From positions 1-21,542 of the forward strand of contig JANJWE010000286.1 in assembly GCA_024709705.1 (NCBI GenBank): a DNA stretch of 21,542 nt, given 5' to 3'. This stretch comes from Flavobacterium sp. Its GTDB lineage: Bacteria > Bacteroidota > Bacteroidia > Flavobacteriales > Flavobacteriaceae. Both the position numbers and the translations under genes were made by a program. The notes beneath the pieces were generated by a model. It saw only the letters and a list, made by a program, of their open reading frames with translations, was not told the DNA's origin and ran no database searches. Shown piece after piece: positions 1 through 6,432 of the stretch (its first letter is position 1; each line of letters begins with the position of its first letter).

Positions 1-83
1 CCTAAATTTATATTAACAATCTAATTTTAATTTACATCAAATTCTAAATCCATATTATTTAAATTTGCCACAATTAAAAATTA
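1..83 (-). pseudogene. Degraded continuation of the HlyD-family adaptor gene, interrupted by stops
   Basis: Read in the same frame past the stop at 81-83, the minus strand still encodes a recognisable HlyD segment (VANLNNMDLEFDVN), then a stop, Asn, a stop and IVNINL. In flavobacterial adaptors this stretch normally reads roughly VANLNNMEVxVDVNENDIVKVNLGD, so at least two stop codons fall where Glu or Asp is expected. The piece is very AT-rich and has only one G on the plus strand. It is either true gene decay or poor consensus at a contig edge; the sequence alone cannot tell these apart. The rest of the gene lies outside the window. Confidence 0.6.
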
Positions 84-731
84 TTTTACGGCCATTTGTT
101 GCGTACCCAGAACTCGTTCACCCAATTCCACAGAAAGAAGAGAAATTGTACCATCTGCCGGAGCATAAATTGTTGTTCTAGATAGATTATCTTTGGCTTC
201 GGTAACGGTTGCCGATGCACTTTGCACTCCATAATAAGCCGCTTGTTTTGATGCTTGTGCAGTTTCATAAGCTGCCACTATTCTGTCCCACTCAGACTTT
301 GAAATTACTCCTTTTTCAAATAAAGATTTATTGCGGTTAAAATTGGCTTGAGCTTCTTTTAAGTTTGCTTCAGACTGACTTAATCCGGCTTTGGTATTAG
401 ATAATCCGGCCAAAGAACGGTTTAAATTTGAAGTATATAAATCAGGATTAATGCGTACCAACAACTGTCCTTTCTTAACCAATTGTCCCTCTTTTACCGG
501 TAATTCAATAATTTCCCCGGAAACTTCTGAAGAGATTTTTATTTCAGTTTCGGGTTGAATTTTGCCGGTTGCAGATACTGTTTCAACTATAGTCATTTCG
601 GTTACAACAGCGGTTTCAACTTCTTTCCCTTTGTTTTTATTTCCTATCATTCCCATTTTTGACAATGAGACCAAGATTACAATAATGGCAATAGCTACTA
701 ATAATAGGATGTATACTGTTTTTTTTGACAT
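81..731 (-). CDS. HlyD/MacA-type efflux periplasmic adaptor subunit, C-terminally truncated
   Basis: Membrane-fusion adaptor that would link an inner-membrane ABC or RND transporter to the TolC channel encoded just upstream. Residues about 5-25 form an N-terminal membrane anchor. Residues about 60-95 are the first lipoyl-like half (VSGEIIELPVKEGQLVKKGQ). Residues about 98-185 are an Ala/Gln/Ser-rich coiled-coil hairpin. Residues 186-210 begin the second lipoyl half (APADGTISLLSVELGERV). The frame stops at 216 residues, whereas this family usually has about 350-420, so the rest of the beta-barrel and membrane-proximal domains are missing. Homologous sequence continues in frame beyond the stop. 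The ATG at 731 is 3 bases after the tolC stop, so the two are co-transcribed. As written, the product is probably non-functional. Confidence 0.8.
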   Translation of the reverse strand: MSKKTVYILLLVAIAIIVILVSLSKMGMIGNKNKGKEVETAVVTEMTIVETVSATGKIQPETEIKISSEVSGEIIELPVKEGQLVKKGQLLVRINPDLYTSNLNRSLAGLSNTKAGLSQSEANLKEAQANFNRNKSLFEKGVISKSEWDRIVAAYETAQASKQAAYYGVQSASATVTEAKDNLSRTTIYAPADGTISLLSVELGERVLGTQQMAVK

Positions 732-734
732 GAT

Positions 735-2174
735 TTATGGTGTTTTTATAATTGGTATTCCGAAATAAAATTCTAATATTTTGGTTCTAAAAATATAGTC
801 ATATTTGGTTCGTAACACTTCCGATTGTGCATTTTGCAATATCGTTTGCGATTGATTGAATTCAAATGAATTGATTAATCCCACATTAAATCGCTCTTGA
901 GCATAAACAAAAGCTTCTTGTCTGGCTTCTAAGGTTGCTAAGGCAGACTCATAGGCATTCAATGCTCCTTTCGTATCTGTAAAAGCGGTGTATACATTTC
1001 GTTCTAAGGTAACTTCTTCCTGTTCATAAGCTAATTTAGATCTCTCTACGGCTATTTTAGATCTTTGAACTGCAGTACGAGTTGCAAAACCATTAAATAA
1101 AGGAACTGTCAATTGAAAGCCAAAATTTTGACCTTTATTGTTTTCAAATTGATCCAAGATAGGTAATGCCTTACCCAAAGTTGGATTGAAGTTGGGTTGA
1201 ACCACGTTTTGATTGGTGCCTTCTACAAAACCAATAATTGAAGTCGGATTGTCAGTATTTAGAGTAAAACCTGTGACTCTTTCTAAACTAGAAGCCCGAG
1301 TGCTAAAACTATAAAAACCTTGCAATCTAGGTTGATAAGCCCCTTTAGCAATTTGTAAATCTTTTTGAGCTATTTCCAAATTAGATTGAGCAATTTTCAA
1401 TTCGGTTCTTGTTTCTTTAGCTTTTTCAAAAATAGCTTGGGGAGTTTGCATTAACAACGGACTTTGTTCAACGTTGTATTCACGATCTTCAATATCAAAA
1501 TCTTTAAAGTCTTTTAACTGCAAAAGCTGAGCAAGACTAATTTGGGATATAAGCAATGCATTTTCTGCTACCACAAGTCTTTGTTGATCGGCTGCTAGTG
1601 TAGCCTTCATGTCTAACAAATCTCCTTTGGGAATAATTCCTGCATCAAAAAGCTCTTGCGAACGATTGAATTGTTTTTGGTCGTTTTCAAGCTGTTGCTT
1701 TTGCACTTTTAAATTTTCTTTATTAAATAAAATTTGCAAGAAAGCATTGGCCACATTCAAAGCTACATCTTCTTGTATTTTTAATAACTGATATTGGGCT
1801 GCAACTTTAGACAAATTGGCTCTACGAAGTCGGTTTTGATTTTGTAGACCATTATAAATATCTATCCCAACATTCAAACCGGCAGATGTAAATTGTGTTG
1901 TTTGATTCTCCAATAAACCGGTCGTAATATTTTGATTTAAACCCACATTCCATGAATGAGATGACGAAGCGTTTACAAAAGGCATAAACCCTCCTACAGC
2001 AGCTAATTTTTCAACTGAGGCTACTTCTAGGTCAAAACCTGAGTTTTTTACAGTAATATTATTTTCTAAAGCATAATTTACACAATCTTCTAACGTCCAT
2101 TTCTTTTGAGCTTGCATAGTGAAAACTCCAAATGAAAAAGCAACTGCTACTATTTTAAAAAAGAATCGGGTCAT
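735..2174 (-). CDS. TolC family outer-membrane efflux protein
   Basis: Outer-membrane channel of a tripartite export system. The 479-residue protein has an N-terminal signal peptide (MTRFFFKIVAVAFSFGVFTMQA, cleavage near QA/QKK). The mature start WTLEDCVNYALENN is the usual opening of the OEP/TolC fold. Two long helical repeats follow, rich in Gln, Ala and Leu (for example RSQELFDAGIIPKGDLLDMKA and YAQERFNVGLINSFEFNQSQ), the internal duplication typical of TolC. The frame is open to 2207, but the ATG at 2174 starts directly at the signal peptide, so I chose it. The HlyD-type adaptor follows after 3 bases. The substrate cannot be read from the sequence; the arrangement resembles MacAB-TolC-like exporters, but the pump gene is outside the window. 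Confidence 0.9.
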   Translation of the reverse strand: MTRFFFKIVAVAFSFGVFTMQAQKKWTLEDCVNYALENNITVKNSGFDLEVASVEKLAAVGGFMPFVNASSSHSWNVGLNQNITTGLLENQTTQFTSAGLNVGIDIYNGLQNQNRLRRANLSKVAAQYQLLKIQEDVALNVANAFLQILFNKENLKVQKQQLENDQKQFNRSQELFDAGIIPKGDLLDMKATLAADQQRLVVAENALLISQISLAQLLQLKDFKDFDIEDREYNVEQSPLLMQTPQAIFEKAKETRTELKIAQSNLEIAQKDLQIAKGAYQPRLQGFYSFSTRASSLERVTGFTLNTDNPTSIIGFVEGTNQNVVQPNFNPTLGKALPILDQFENNKGQNFGFQLTVPLFNGFATRTAVQRSKIAVERSKLAYEQEEVTLERNVYTAFTDTKGALNAYESALATLEARQEAFVYAQERFNVGLINSFEFNQSQTILQNAQSEVLRTKYDYIFRTKILEFYFGIPIIKTP

Positions 2175-2251
2175 TGTAATGTATTTTGGATTGAGTAGAA
2201 AAATCAATTTTTTAAACTACTGTTTCATTGCTCATTTGACGCATAAATTTA

Positions 2252-2289
2252 TTTTGTGTTACAAAAAATCATAAAATAAAGTATTTTTA
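2252..2289 (+). promoter_or_regulatory. Candidate promoter of the DUF4403 gene
   Basis: TATTTTTA at 2282-2289 matches seven of eight positions of the Bacteroidota -7 box TAnnTTTG and lies 21 bases before the ATG at 2311. A TTTTG at 2252-2256 could serve as the -33 element, although the spacing is longer than usual. The site is in the 136-base divergent region between tolC and this gene. No confident counterpart was found for tolC. Confidence 0.35.
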
Positions 2290-2310
2290 CACCTTCAAAG
2301 TCTAAGTATC

Positions 2311-3717
2311 ATGAAACGTTTTGGAATCCTATTGGGAATAGTTTTAATTTATTTTTTTACTTCTTGTTCTTCAACCCATAAAATTAATCTTTTAAAACCA
2401 GAACCCGACGATGCAGAACCGGTTGTATATGAAAACACCTCTTCTTTTATTTCATTACCGGTAAAAATAAAAATAAAAGACATTGAAAATCAAACCAATA
2501 AATTAATGCAAGGTTTGTTATATGCAGATACTATAGCACAAGACGACAACTTAGAAATCAAAGTTTGGAAACAAGCTCCCATTCAAATTAGCACAGAAAA
2601 AGAAGGTAAAACAACCCGATTAAAAACAGTCTTACCTTTGAAAATTAATGCTAAATACCATTATGGTTTTAACAAATTGGGTTTTAGTTTAAATGACAGT
2701 AAAGAATTTAATTTAAATGGGATAGTTACTCTTATAAGTGATGTAGGATTAACCAATTGGCAACTCTCGTCTCAAACCCAAATTAAATCGCTTGAATGGA
2801 CTGAAAGCCCAACCATGGTAATGGCAGGAAAAAGCGTACCTATTACCTACTTAATCAATCCTGCCATTAGAGTTTTTAAATCAAAAATTGAAAAGTCTAT
2901 AGACGACAATATTAAAAAAACGCTCAATTTTAAACCTCAAGTTTTAGAAGCTTTAGATAAAATAGCTACACCTGTTGAAATGAGTGAAACCTATTCCAGT
3001 TGGTTAAGATTGGTTCCTATTGAGCTTTATGTTACCGACGCAATTTTAACTCAAGATGCCATAACAATGGATATGGGTTTGAAATGTAATATTGAAACCC
3101 TTATAGGAAAAATTCCCGAAAAGCGATTTGATTCTTCTAAAATCATTTTGAAACCGGTAAGCAAAATGCCCGATAAAATAAATGCTAATATTATTGCCGT
3201 TTCTACCTACAAAGATGCCTCTGAACTTATGACAAAAAACTTCAAAGGACAAGAGTTTGGAGATGGAAAGCGAAAAGTAAAAGTGAATCAAGTGAATCTG
3301 TGGCATAAAAACGGTAAAATGATTATTGCATTAGACCTATTGGGAAGTATTAATGGAACCGTTTATCTTTCCGGATTTCCTCAATATAACGAAGAAACCC
3401 ATGAGATATATTTTGACAAATTAGAGTATGTGCTAGACACCAAAAGCTTTCTTTTAAAATCGGCAAACTGGCTTGCACAAGGTTATATTTTAAGGAAAAT
3501 ACAAGAAAGTTGCAGATATTCTATAAAACCCAATTTAGAAGAAGGAAAATCAAATATTTTAAGCTATTTAAAAAATTATTCTCCAATGAAAGGAGTTTAT
3601 GTAAATGGCGTGCTGAATGAATTTGAATTTGAAAAAATTCAACTAACAAACAAAGCTATATTGGCTTTTATAAAATCTTCCGGAAAAGTGAATGTTATCA
3701 TTGACGGATTGGAATAA
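2311..3717 (+). CDS. DUF4403 family lipoprotein
   Basis: Protein of 468 residues and unknown function, and the only plus-strand gene here. It has a lipoprotein signal peptide with lipobox FTSC (lipidated Cys about residue 19), so it is exported and probably anchored to the outer membrane. The body is a long beta-rich region without cysteine-based or enzymatic motifs. It fits the DUF4403 family by its early V-I-K segment (SLPVKIKIKDIENQTNKLM), the region LKTVLPLKINAKYHY and a repeated pattern in the second half (VNQVNLWHKNGKMIIALDLLGSINGTVYLSG). The length is normal for the family. It is divergent from tolC, and its stop lies 2 bases from the stop of the convergent CxxC gene. Any role in lipid or envelope handling would be a guess. 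Confidence 0.8.
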   Translation: MKRFGILLGIVLIYFFTSCSSTHKINLLKPEPDDAEPVVYENTSSFISLPVKIKIKDIENQTNKLMQGLLYADTIAQDDNLEIKVWKQAPIQISTEKEGKTTRLKTVLPLKINAKYHYGFNKLGFSLNDSKEFNLNGIVTLISDVGLTNWQLSSQTQIKSLEWTESPTMVMAGKSVPITYLINPAIRVFKSKIEKSIDDNIKKTLNFKPQVLEALDKIATPVEMSETYSSWLRLVPIELYVTDAILTQDAITMDMGLKCNIETLIGKIPEKRFDSSKIILKPVSKMPDKINANIIAVSTYKDASELMTKNFKGQEFGDGKRKVKVNQVNLWHKNGKMIIALDLLGSINGTVYLSGFPQYNEETHEIYFDKLEYVLDTKSFLLKSANWLAQGYILRKIQESCRYSIKPNLEEGKSNILSYLKNYSPMKGVYVNGVLNEFEFEKIQLTNKAILAFIKSSGKVNVIIDGLE

Positions 3718-3719
3718 AC

Positions 3720-3953
3720 TTATTCAGTATCTGGCTGTGGTTTTTTTTTAAACTTCATTTTGTATACTACATAAAAAACGATAGCAACCATTATATAGGG
3801 GAATGCCATTAAATAAACAATTCCGTTATTAATAGCCTCTGCTTTTGAGCTATCCCCTTCACTTTCAAGAGCTGCTCTACACATCGCACATTGGGCATTT
3901 GAAGAAAAAGCCAACAAAAACAAAAATATAGCTAAAAAATATTTAGTACGCAT
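3720..3953 (-). CDS. Small secreted or membrane CxxC protein of the oxidase maturation operon
   Basis: A 77-residue protein whose family I cannot name. It has an N-terminal signal peptide (MRTKYFLAIFLFLLAFSSNA), directly followed by a Cys-x2-Cys motif (QCAMCRAALES) and then one transmembrane helix (about residues 46-64) with a basic tail (KMKFKKKPQ). The topology puts the CxxC pair outside the cytoplasmic membrane. The ATG at 3953 overlaps the last 11 bases of the DUF420 gene, so the two are probably translationally coupled. It is the last gene of a run with SCO and DUF420, so a role in oxidase copper or heme delivery, or in thiol chemistry, is plausible. This is inference from position and from the motif. 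Confidence 0.75.
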   Translation of the reverse strand: MRTKYFLAIFLFLLAFSSNAQCAMCRAALESEGDSSKAEAINNGIVYLMAFPYIMVAIVFYVVYKMKFKKKPQPDTE

Positions 3954-4506
3954 AATAAGGTGCAATCATCATATAAACTATTACTCCGGTAACTGCCACA
4001 TACAACCAAATAGGAAAAGTATATTTGGCAATACGCTTGTGGCTATCAAAACGTTCGGCTAAAGCCTTAACATATGTTATTAAAACCATCGGAATAACAG
4101 CAATAGACAATACGATATGCGAAATTAAAATGAAAAAATACAAATACCTTAAAAAACCTTGTCCGCCATAAGGAGTACTATCTGAAGTCATATGATAGGC
4201 TACATACATAACCAAAAACAATACAGAACAACACAAGGCTGAAACCATTAACTTTTTATGTAGTGAAACATTCCCTTTTTTAATGGCATAAACCGCTAGA
4301 ATTAAAAGCATAGCAGTGATTCCGTTTATAAATGCGTATATGGGCGGTAAGAAAGATAAAGGCTCAACATTTATACCATAATCCTTCAATTTTATCCCAA
4401 ATAAAAGGGCTACTACTATTGGAATTGCTATTGATAATATTACTATTATGGGTCTAAACTTTTTTTCAATTGTATTAGGTACAATATTGTTCTGTAAATC
4501 TTCCAT
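3943..4506 (-). CDS. DUF420 family membrane protein (CtaM-like oxidase assembly factor)
   Basis: A polytopic membrane protein of 187 residues with about five hydrophobic helices (roughly 19-37, 53-75, 87-105, 122-145 and 164-183). Several histidines lie at helix ends: His83 (SLHKKLM), His105 (YVAYHMT), His130 (LISHIVLS) and His156 (SHKRIAKY). The pattern H-K-x-L-M, Y-H and I-S-H-I-x-L-S is typical of DUF420 proteins. In Bacillus and Staphylococcus the DUF420 protein CtaM is needed to build aa3-type oxidase; a matching role here is inferred and supported by the adjacent sco, subunit III and cyoE genes. It starts 2 bases after the sco stop. The histidines could bind heme or copper, but that is not shown here. 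Confidence 0.85.
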   Translation of the reverse strand: MEDLQNNIVPNTIEKKFRPIIVILSIAIPIVVALLFGIKLKDYGINVEPLSFLPPIYAFINGITAMLLILAVYAIKKGNVSLHKKLMVSALCCSVLFLVMYVAYHMTSDSTPYGGQGFLRYLYFFILISHIVLSIAVIPMVLITYVKALAERFDSHKRIAKYTFPIWLYVAVTGVIVYMMIAPYYAY

Positions 4507-4508
4507 TA

Positions 4509-5237
4509 TTATTCGTTTAAAAGTACTTTAATATCTTGTTTTAGAGCTTGAATACCGGGTTTGTATTGCCCTGAAAAATCTTCTTCAAACCCTTCCGGAT
4601 CCGAATAGTTTAGTCCGCTGTAGTATACAATAGGATTACCTGAATTGTCTTTTCTACATCTGATTTTTCCTTTTTTATCTATCAATGCAAATAAGCCGGA
4701 ATGTTCAAAGCCCCCTTCCATTTCTTTATTTTCACCCACAAAAATAGTAAACCCTTTATTGGCAATATCATAAATATACTTTTTATCGCCTGTTAAAAAA
4801 TGCCAATTTGGATTATTAACACCTAAGTGTTGAGCGTGTGCTTTCAATACTTCTGGTGTATCGTAATCCGGATTTATCGTAAAAGAAGCTATCCCAAAAT
4901 TAGACTCATTTGAAAAGTGATTTTGAAGTTCTACCATATTTTGATTCATTACCGGACAAATAGTTGGACAAGTGGAAAAGAAAAATTCAACGAGGTATAC
5001 TTTCCCTTCAAAATCTGAATTGGTTATCGTTTTTCCATCTTGATTGGTAAGTGAAAATTGAGGTGCATTACCTATTTCTACCAATAAGTCTGATGAAGTT
5101 TCCTTAGCTCCTTTAACATTAAGTCTGTCTATTCGTGTTACATCATCCTCTGATATTCTTGAAACTATTCTTGGTATGAAAATAATTCCAAAAATGAGAA
5201 TTATGAAAGAAATTCCAATATATGATTTGTTTTTCAT
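4509..5237 (-). CDS. SCO1/SenC family copper chaperone
   Basis: Membrane-anchored thioredoxin-fold protein of 242 residues that delivers copper to, or reduces, the CuA site of cytochrome oxidase subunit II. Residues 6-25 form the membrane anchor. The copper-binding motif Cys90-x3-Cys94-Pro is in FFFSTCPTICPVM, and the third ligand is His179 in GGFEHSGLFALID, both in the usual SCO spacing. An extra Cys194 (KIRCRKD) lies just after the His ligand. Length and motifs indicate a complete, active family member. It starts 3 bases after the stop of the cysteine-free SCO-like gene and ends 2 bases before DUF420, in one operon. Confidence 0.92.
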   Translation of the reverse strand: MKNKSYIGISFIILIFGIIFIPRIVSRISEDDVTRIDRLNVKGAKETSSDLLVEIGNAPQFSLTNQDGKTITNSDFEGKVYLVEFFFSTCPTICPVMNQNMVELQNHFSNESNFGIASFTINPDYDTPEVLKAHAQHLGVNNPNWHFLTGDKKYIYDIANKGFTIFVGENKEMEGGFEHSGLFALIDKKGKIRCRKDNSGNPIVYYSGLNYSDPEGFEEDFSGQYKPGIQALKQDIKVLLNE

Positions 5238-5240
5238 GAC

Positions 5241-5894
5241 TTATTTTTTTCGGTCTGCACTATTTTTTTTTAGTGCCAAACGGTATTCTGCTAAAATAAT
5301 TTTTATATCGTCGCCCATTTCATTGTGTAAATCGGCTGCCGAAATGGTATTGTAGCCCTCTTTATACTCGGGTTCTCCTTTTTTATTTAAACCCTTTCTG
5401 CCTCTTAGATTCAACTCTTTATCTATAATAAAAACATTTGGAGTACCATAATTCTCATCTAACTGTCCCACTAAATTTAAAGTAGCATAATACTCCTTAA
5501 TTTCTTGAGGTGTTGCAAATATATAATTCCACTTAGACAAATCGGATATTCGAGAAAGTTCTTCTTTAACTTGTTCTGTTTCTGCTTCTGTACCTATTGG
5601 AGCAATATAAATCAATTGGAAATCTTTAAAATCTTTTACTTTATCATAGATTTTTTGATTCAAATTAAAAGCATCGCCTTTGTTGTAGAGAACTTTTGTT
5701 CCTGGAAATGCCAAAATCGTGATTTTATCTTGTAAAGAAAAAGTTTCTCCCTTGACAGTTTTCCATTCCGACAAATCTGGAATTGACTTGGTTACTATGG
5801 GAAGATGCGTGAAATTGTGCACACCCGATGCAAAAAAAAGATAAGCAACAATGGGTAAAATAAATAATGAAAACAGCACGATATTCTTTTTCAT
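5241..5894 (-). CDS. Cysteine-free SCO-like thioredoxin-fold membrane protein
   Basis: A 217-residue protein with an N-terminal membrane anchor (about 4-22), then a domain that I read as a degenerate thioredoxin/SCO fold. It has a strand-turn KITILAFPGTKVLYNKG where SCO carries its CxxxC motif, a second strand FQLIYIAPIG, and a cis-Pro-like turn YGTPNVFIIDKELNLRGR. There is no cysteine anywhere, so it cannot do thiol redox chemistry or SCO-type copper binding through cysteine. Two histidines near the membrane (GVHNFTHLP) are the only obvious metal-ligand candidates. It is the first gene of the run with sco, DUF420 and the CxxC protein and has a promoter-like box 20 bases upstream. Function unknown; a partner or scaffold for SCO is a guess. 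Confidence 0.7.
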   Translation of the reverse strand: MKKNIVLFSLFILPIVAYLFFASGVHNFTHLPIVTKSIPDLSEWKTVKGETFSLQDKITILAFPGTKVLYNKGDAFNLNQKIYDKVKDFKDFQLIYIAPIGTEAETEQVKEELSRISDLSKWNYIFATPQEIKEYYATLNLVGQLDENYGTPNVFIIDKELNLRGRKGLNKKGEPEYKEGYNTISAADLHNEMGDDIKIILAEYRLALKKNSADRKK

Positions 5895-5914
5895 CGGAAA
5901 TGATTTAATGCCTA

Positions 5915-5922
5915 CAAAAATA
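5915..5922 (-). promoter_or_regulatory. TAnnTTTG -7 box upstream of the SCO operon
   Basis: The minus strand reads TATTTTTG, an exact match to the Bacteroidota -7 consensus, 20 bases before the ATG at 5894. It begins inside the T-run of the terminator at 5922-5945, so the end of one operon and the start of the next overlap. No convincing -33 TTTG was found because the terminator hairpin occupies that position. Confidence 0.4.
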
Positions 5923-5945
5923 AAAAAAGGTACGCTAAGCGTACC
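5922..5945 (-). terminator. Rho-independent terminator after the subunit IV gene
   Basis: A perfect 7-bp stem (GGTACGC with GCGTACC, 5929-5935 and 5939-5945) with a 3-base loop is followed on the minus strand by seven T residues (5922-5928) and then more T-rich sequence. It begins 23 bases after the stop at 5969 and closes the cyoE/subunit III/subunit IV transcript before the SCO operon. Confidence 0.85.
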
Positions 5946-5968
5946 CTTGTTTTATAGCAAATTTGTTG

Positions 5969-6409
5969 TTAAAAATTCCATTTTATCAAGGAAGACTTAT
6001 ACACTTCATAAATATAATCTCCTTCAAGTAAGAATATTAAGGCAATATACAAAGCCAAAAACACAAACGACCAGATTACAGATCTTCTTAAACTCGATTT
6101 TTCATCTCTCATGTGCATGAAATCCCAGGTGATGTAATACGCTTTAACAATAGTTAAAACCAAGAAAATTAAATTTAATGGAATTAAGTAAATCAAAGGT
6201 GATAAAACAATATTACCCAAAGTAGCTCCAAGACCACCTTCAAAAGGCGTCATAAATCTATTCATTAAAATTTCGGGTTTATAAATACCCAAAACCACTT
6301 CAATTGCAGTAACTATAGATAGAAAAATTAATACTCCCCAAATCTTTTGTACATTGGATTTGAACTTTAATTTTCCTCTGAAAATTGCTAAATTATGTTC
6401 GTGTGCCAT
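5969..6409 (-). CDS. Cytochrome c oxidase subunit IV family protein
   Basis: A 146-residue accessory subunit of a heme-copper oxidase (prokaryotic subunit IV family). The N-terminus MAHEHNLAIFRGKLKFKSN is soluble, followed by three transmembrane helices: about 22-43 (KIWGVLIFLSIVTAIEVVLG), 71-93 (LIYLIPLNLIFLVLTIVKAYY) and 109-129. The signature is W-G-V-x(n)-T-x-I-E-V-x-L-G in the first helix and K-A-x-Y-I-x-W-x-F-M-H-M-x-D-E at the end of the second, as in bacteroidotan homologues. The frame is open further upstream to 6490, but the ATG at 6409 gives the family N-terminus, and the longer form would overlap the subunit III gene. It follows that gene by 23 bases and precedes a strong terminator. 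Confidence 0.88.
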   Translation of the reverse strand: MAHEHNLAIFRGKLKFKSNVQKIWGVLIFLSIVTAIEVVLGIYKPEILMNRFMTPFEGGLGATLGNIVLSPLIYLIPLNLIFLVLTIVKAYYITWDFMHMRDEKSSLRRSVIWSFVFLALYIALIFLLEGDYIYEVYKSSLIKWNF

Positions 6410-6432
6410 TTTATGTAAGCGTTTTTTTAAAA

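Noticed and set aside
2175..2207. Longer N-terminus for the TolC protein
   Set aside because: It adds eleven residues before a standard signal peptide and would need a non-ATG start; ATG 2174 begins directly at the signal peptide.
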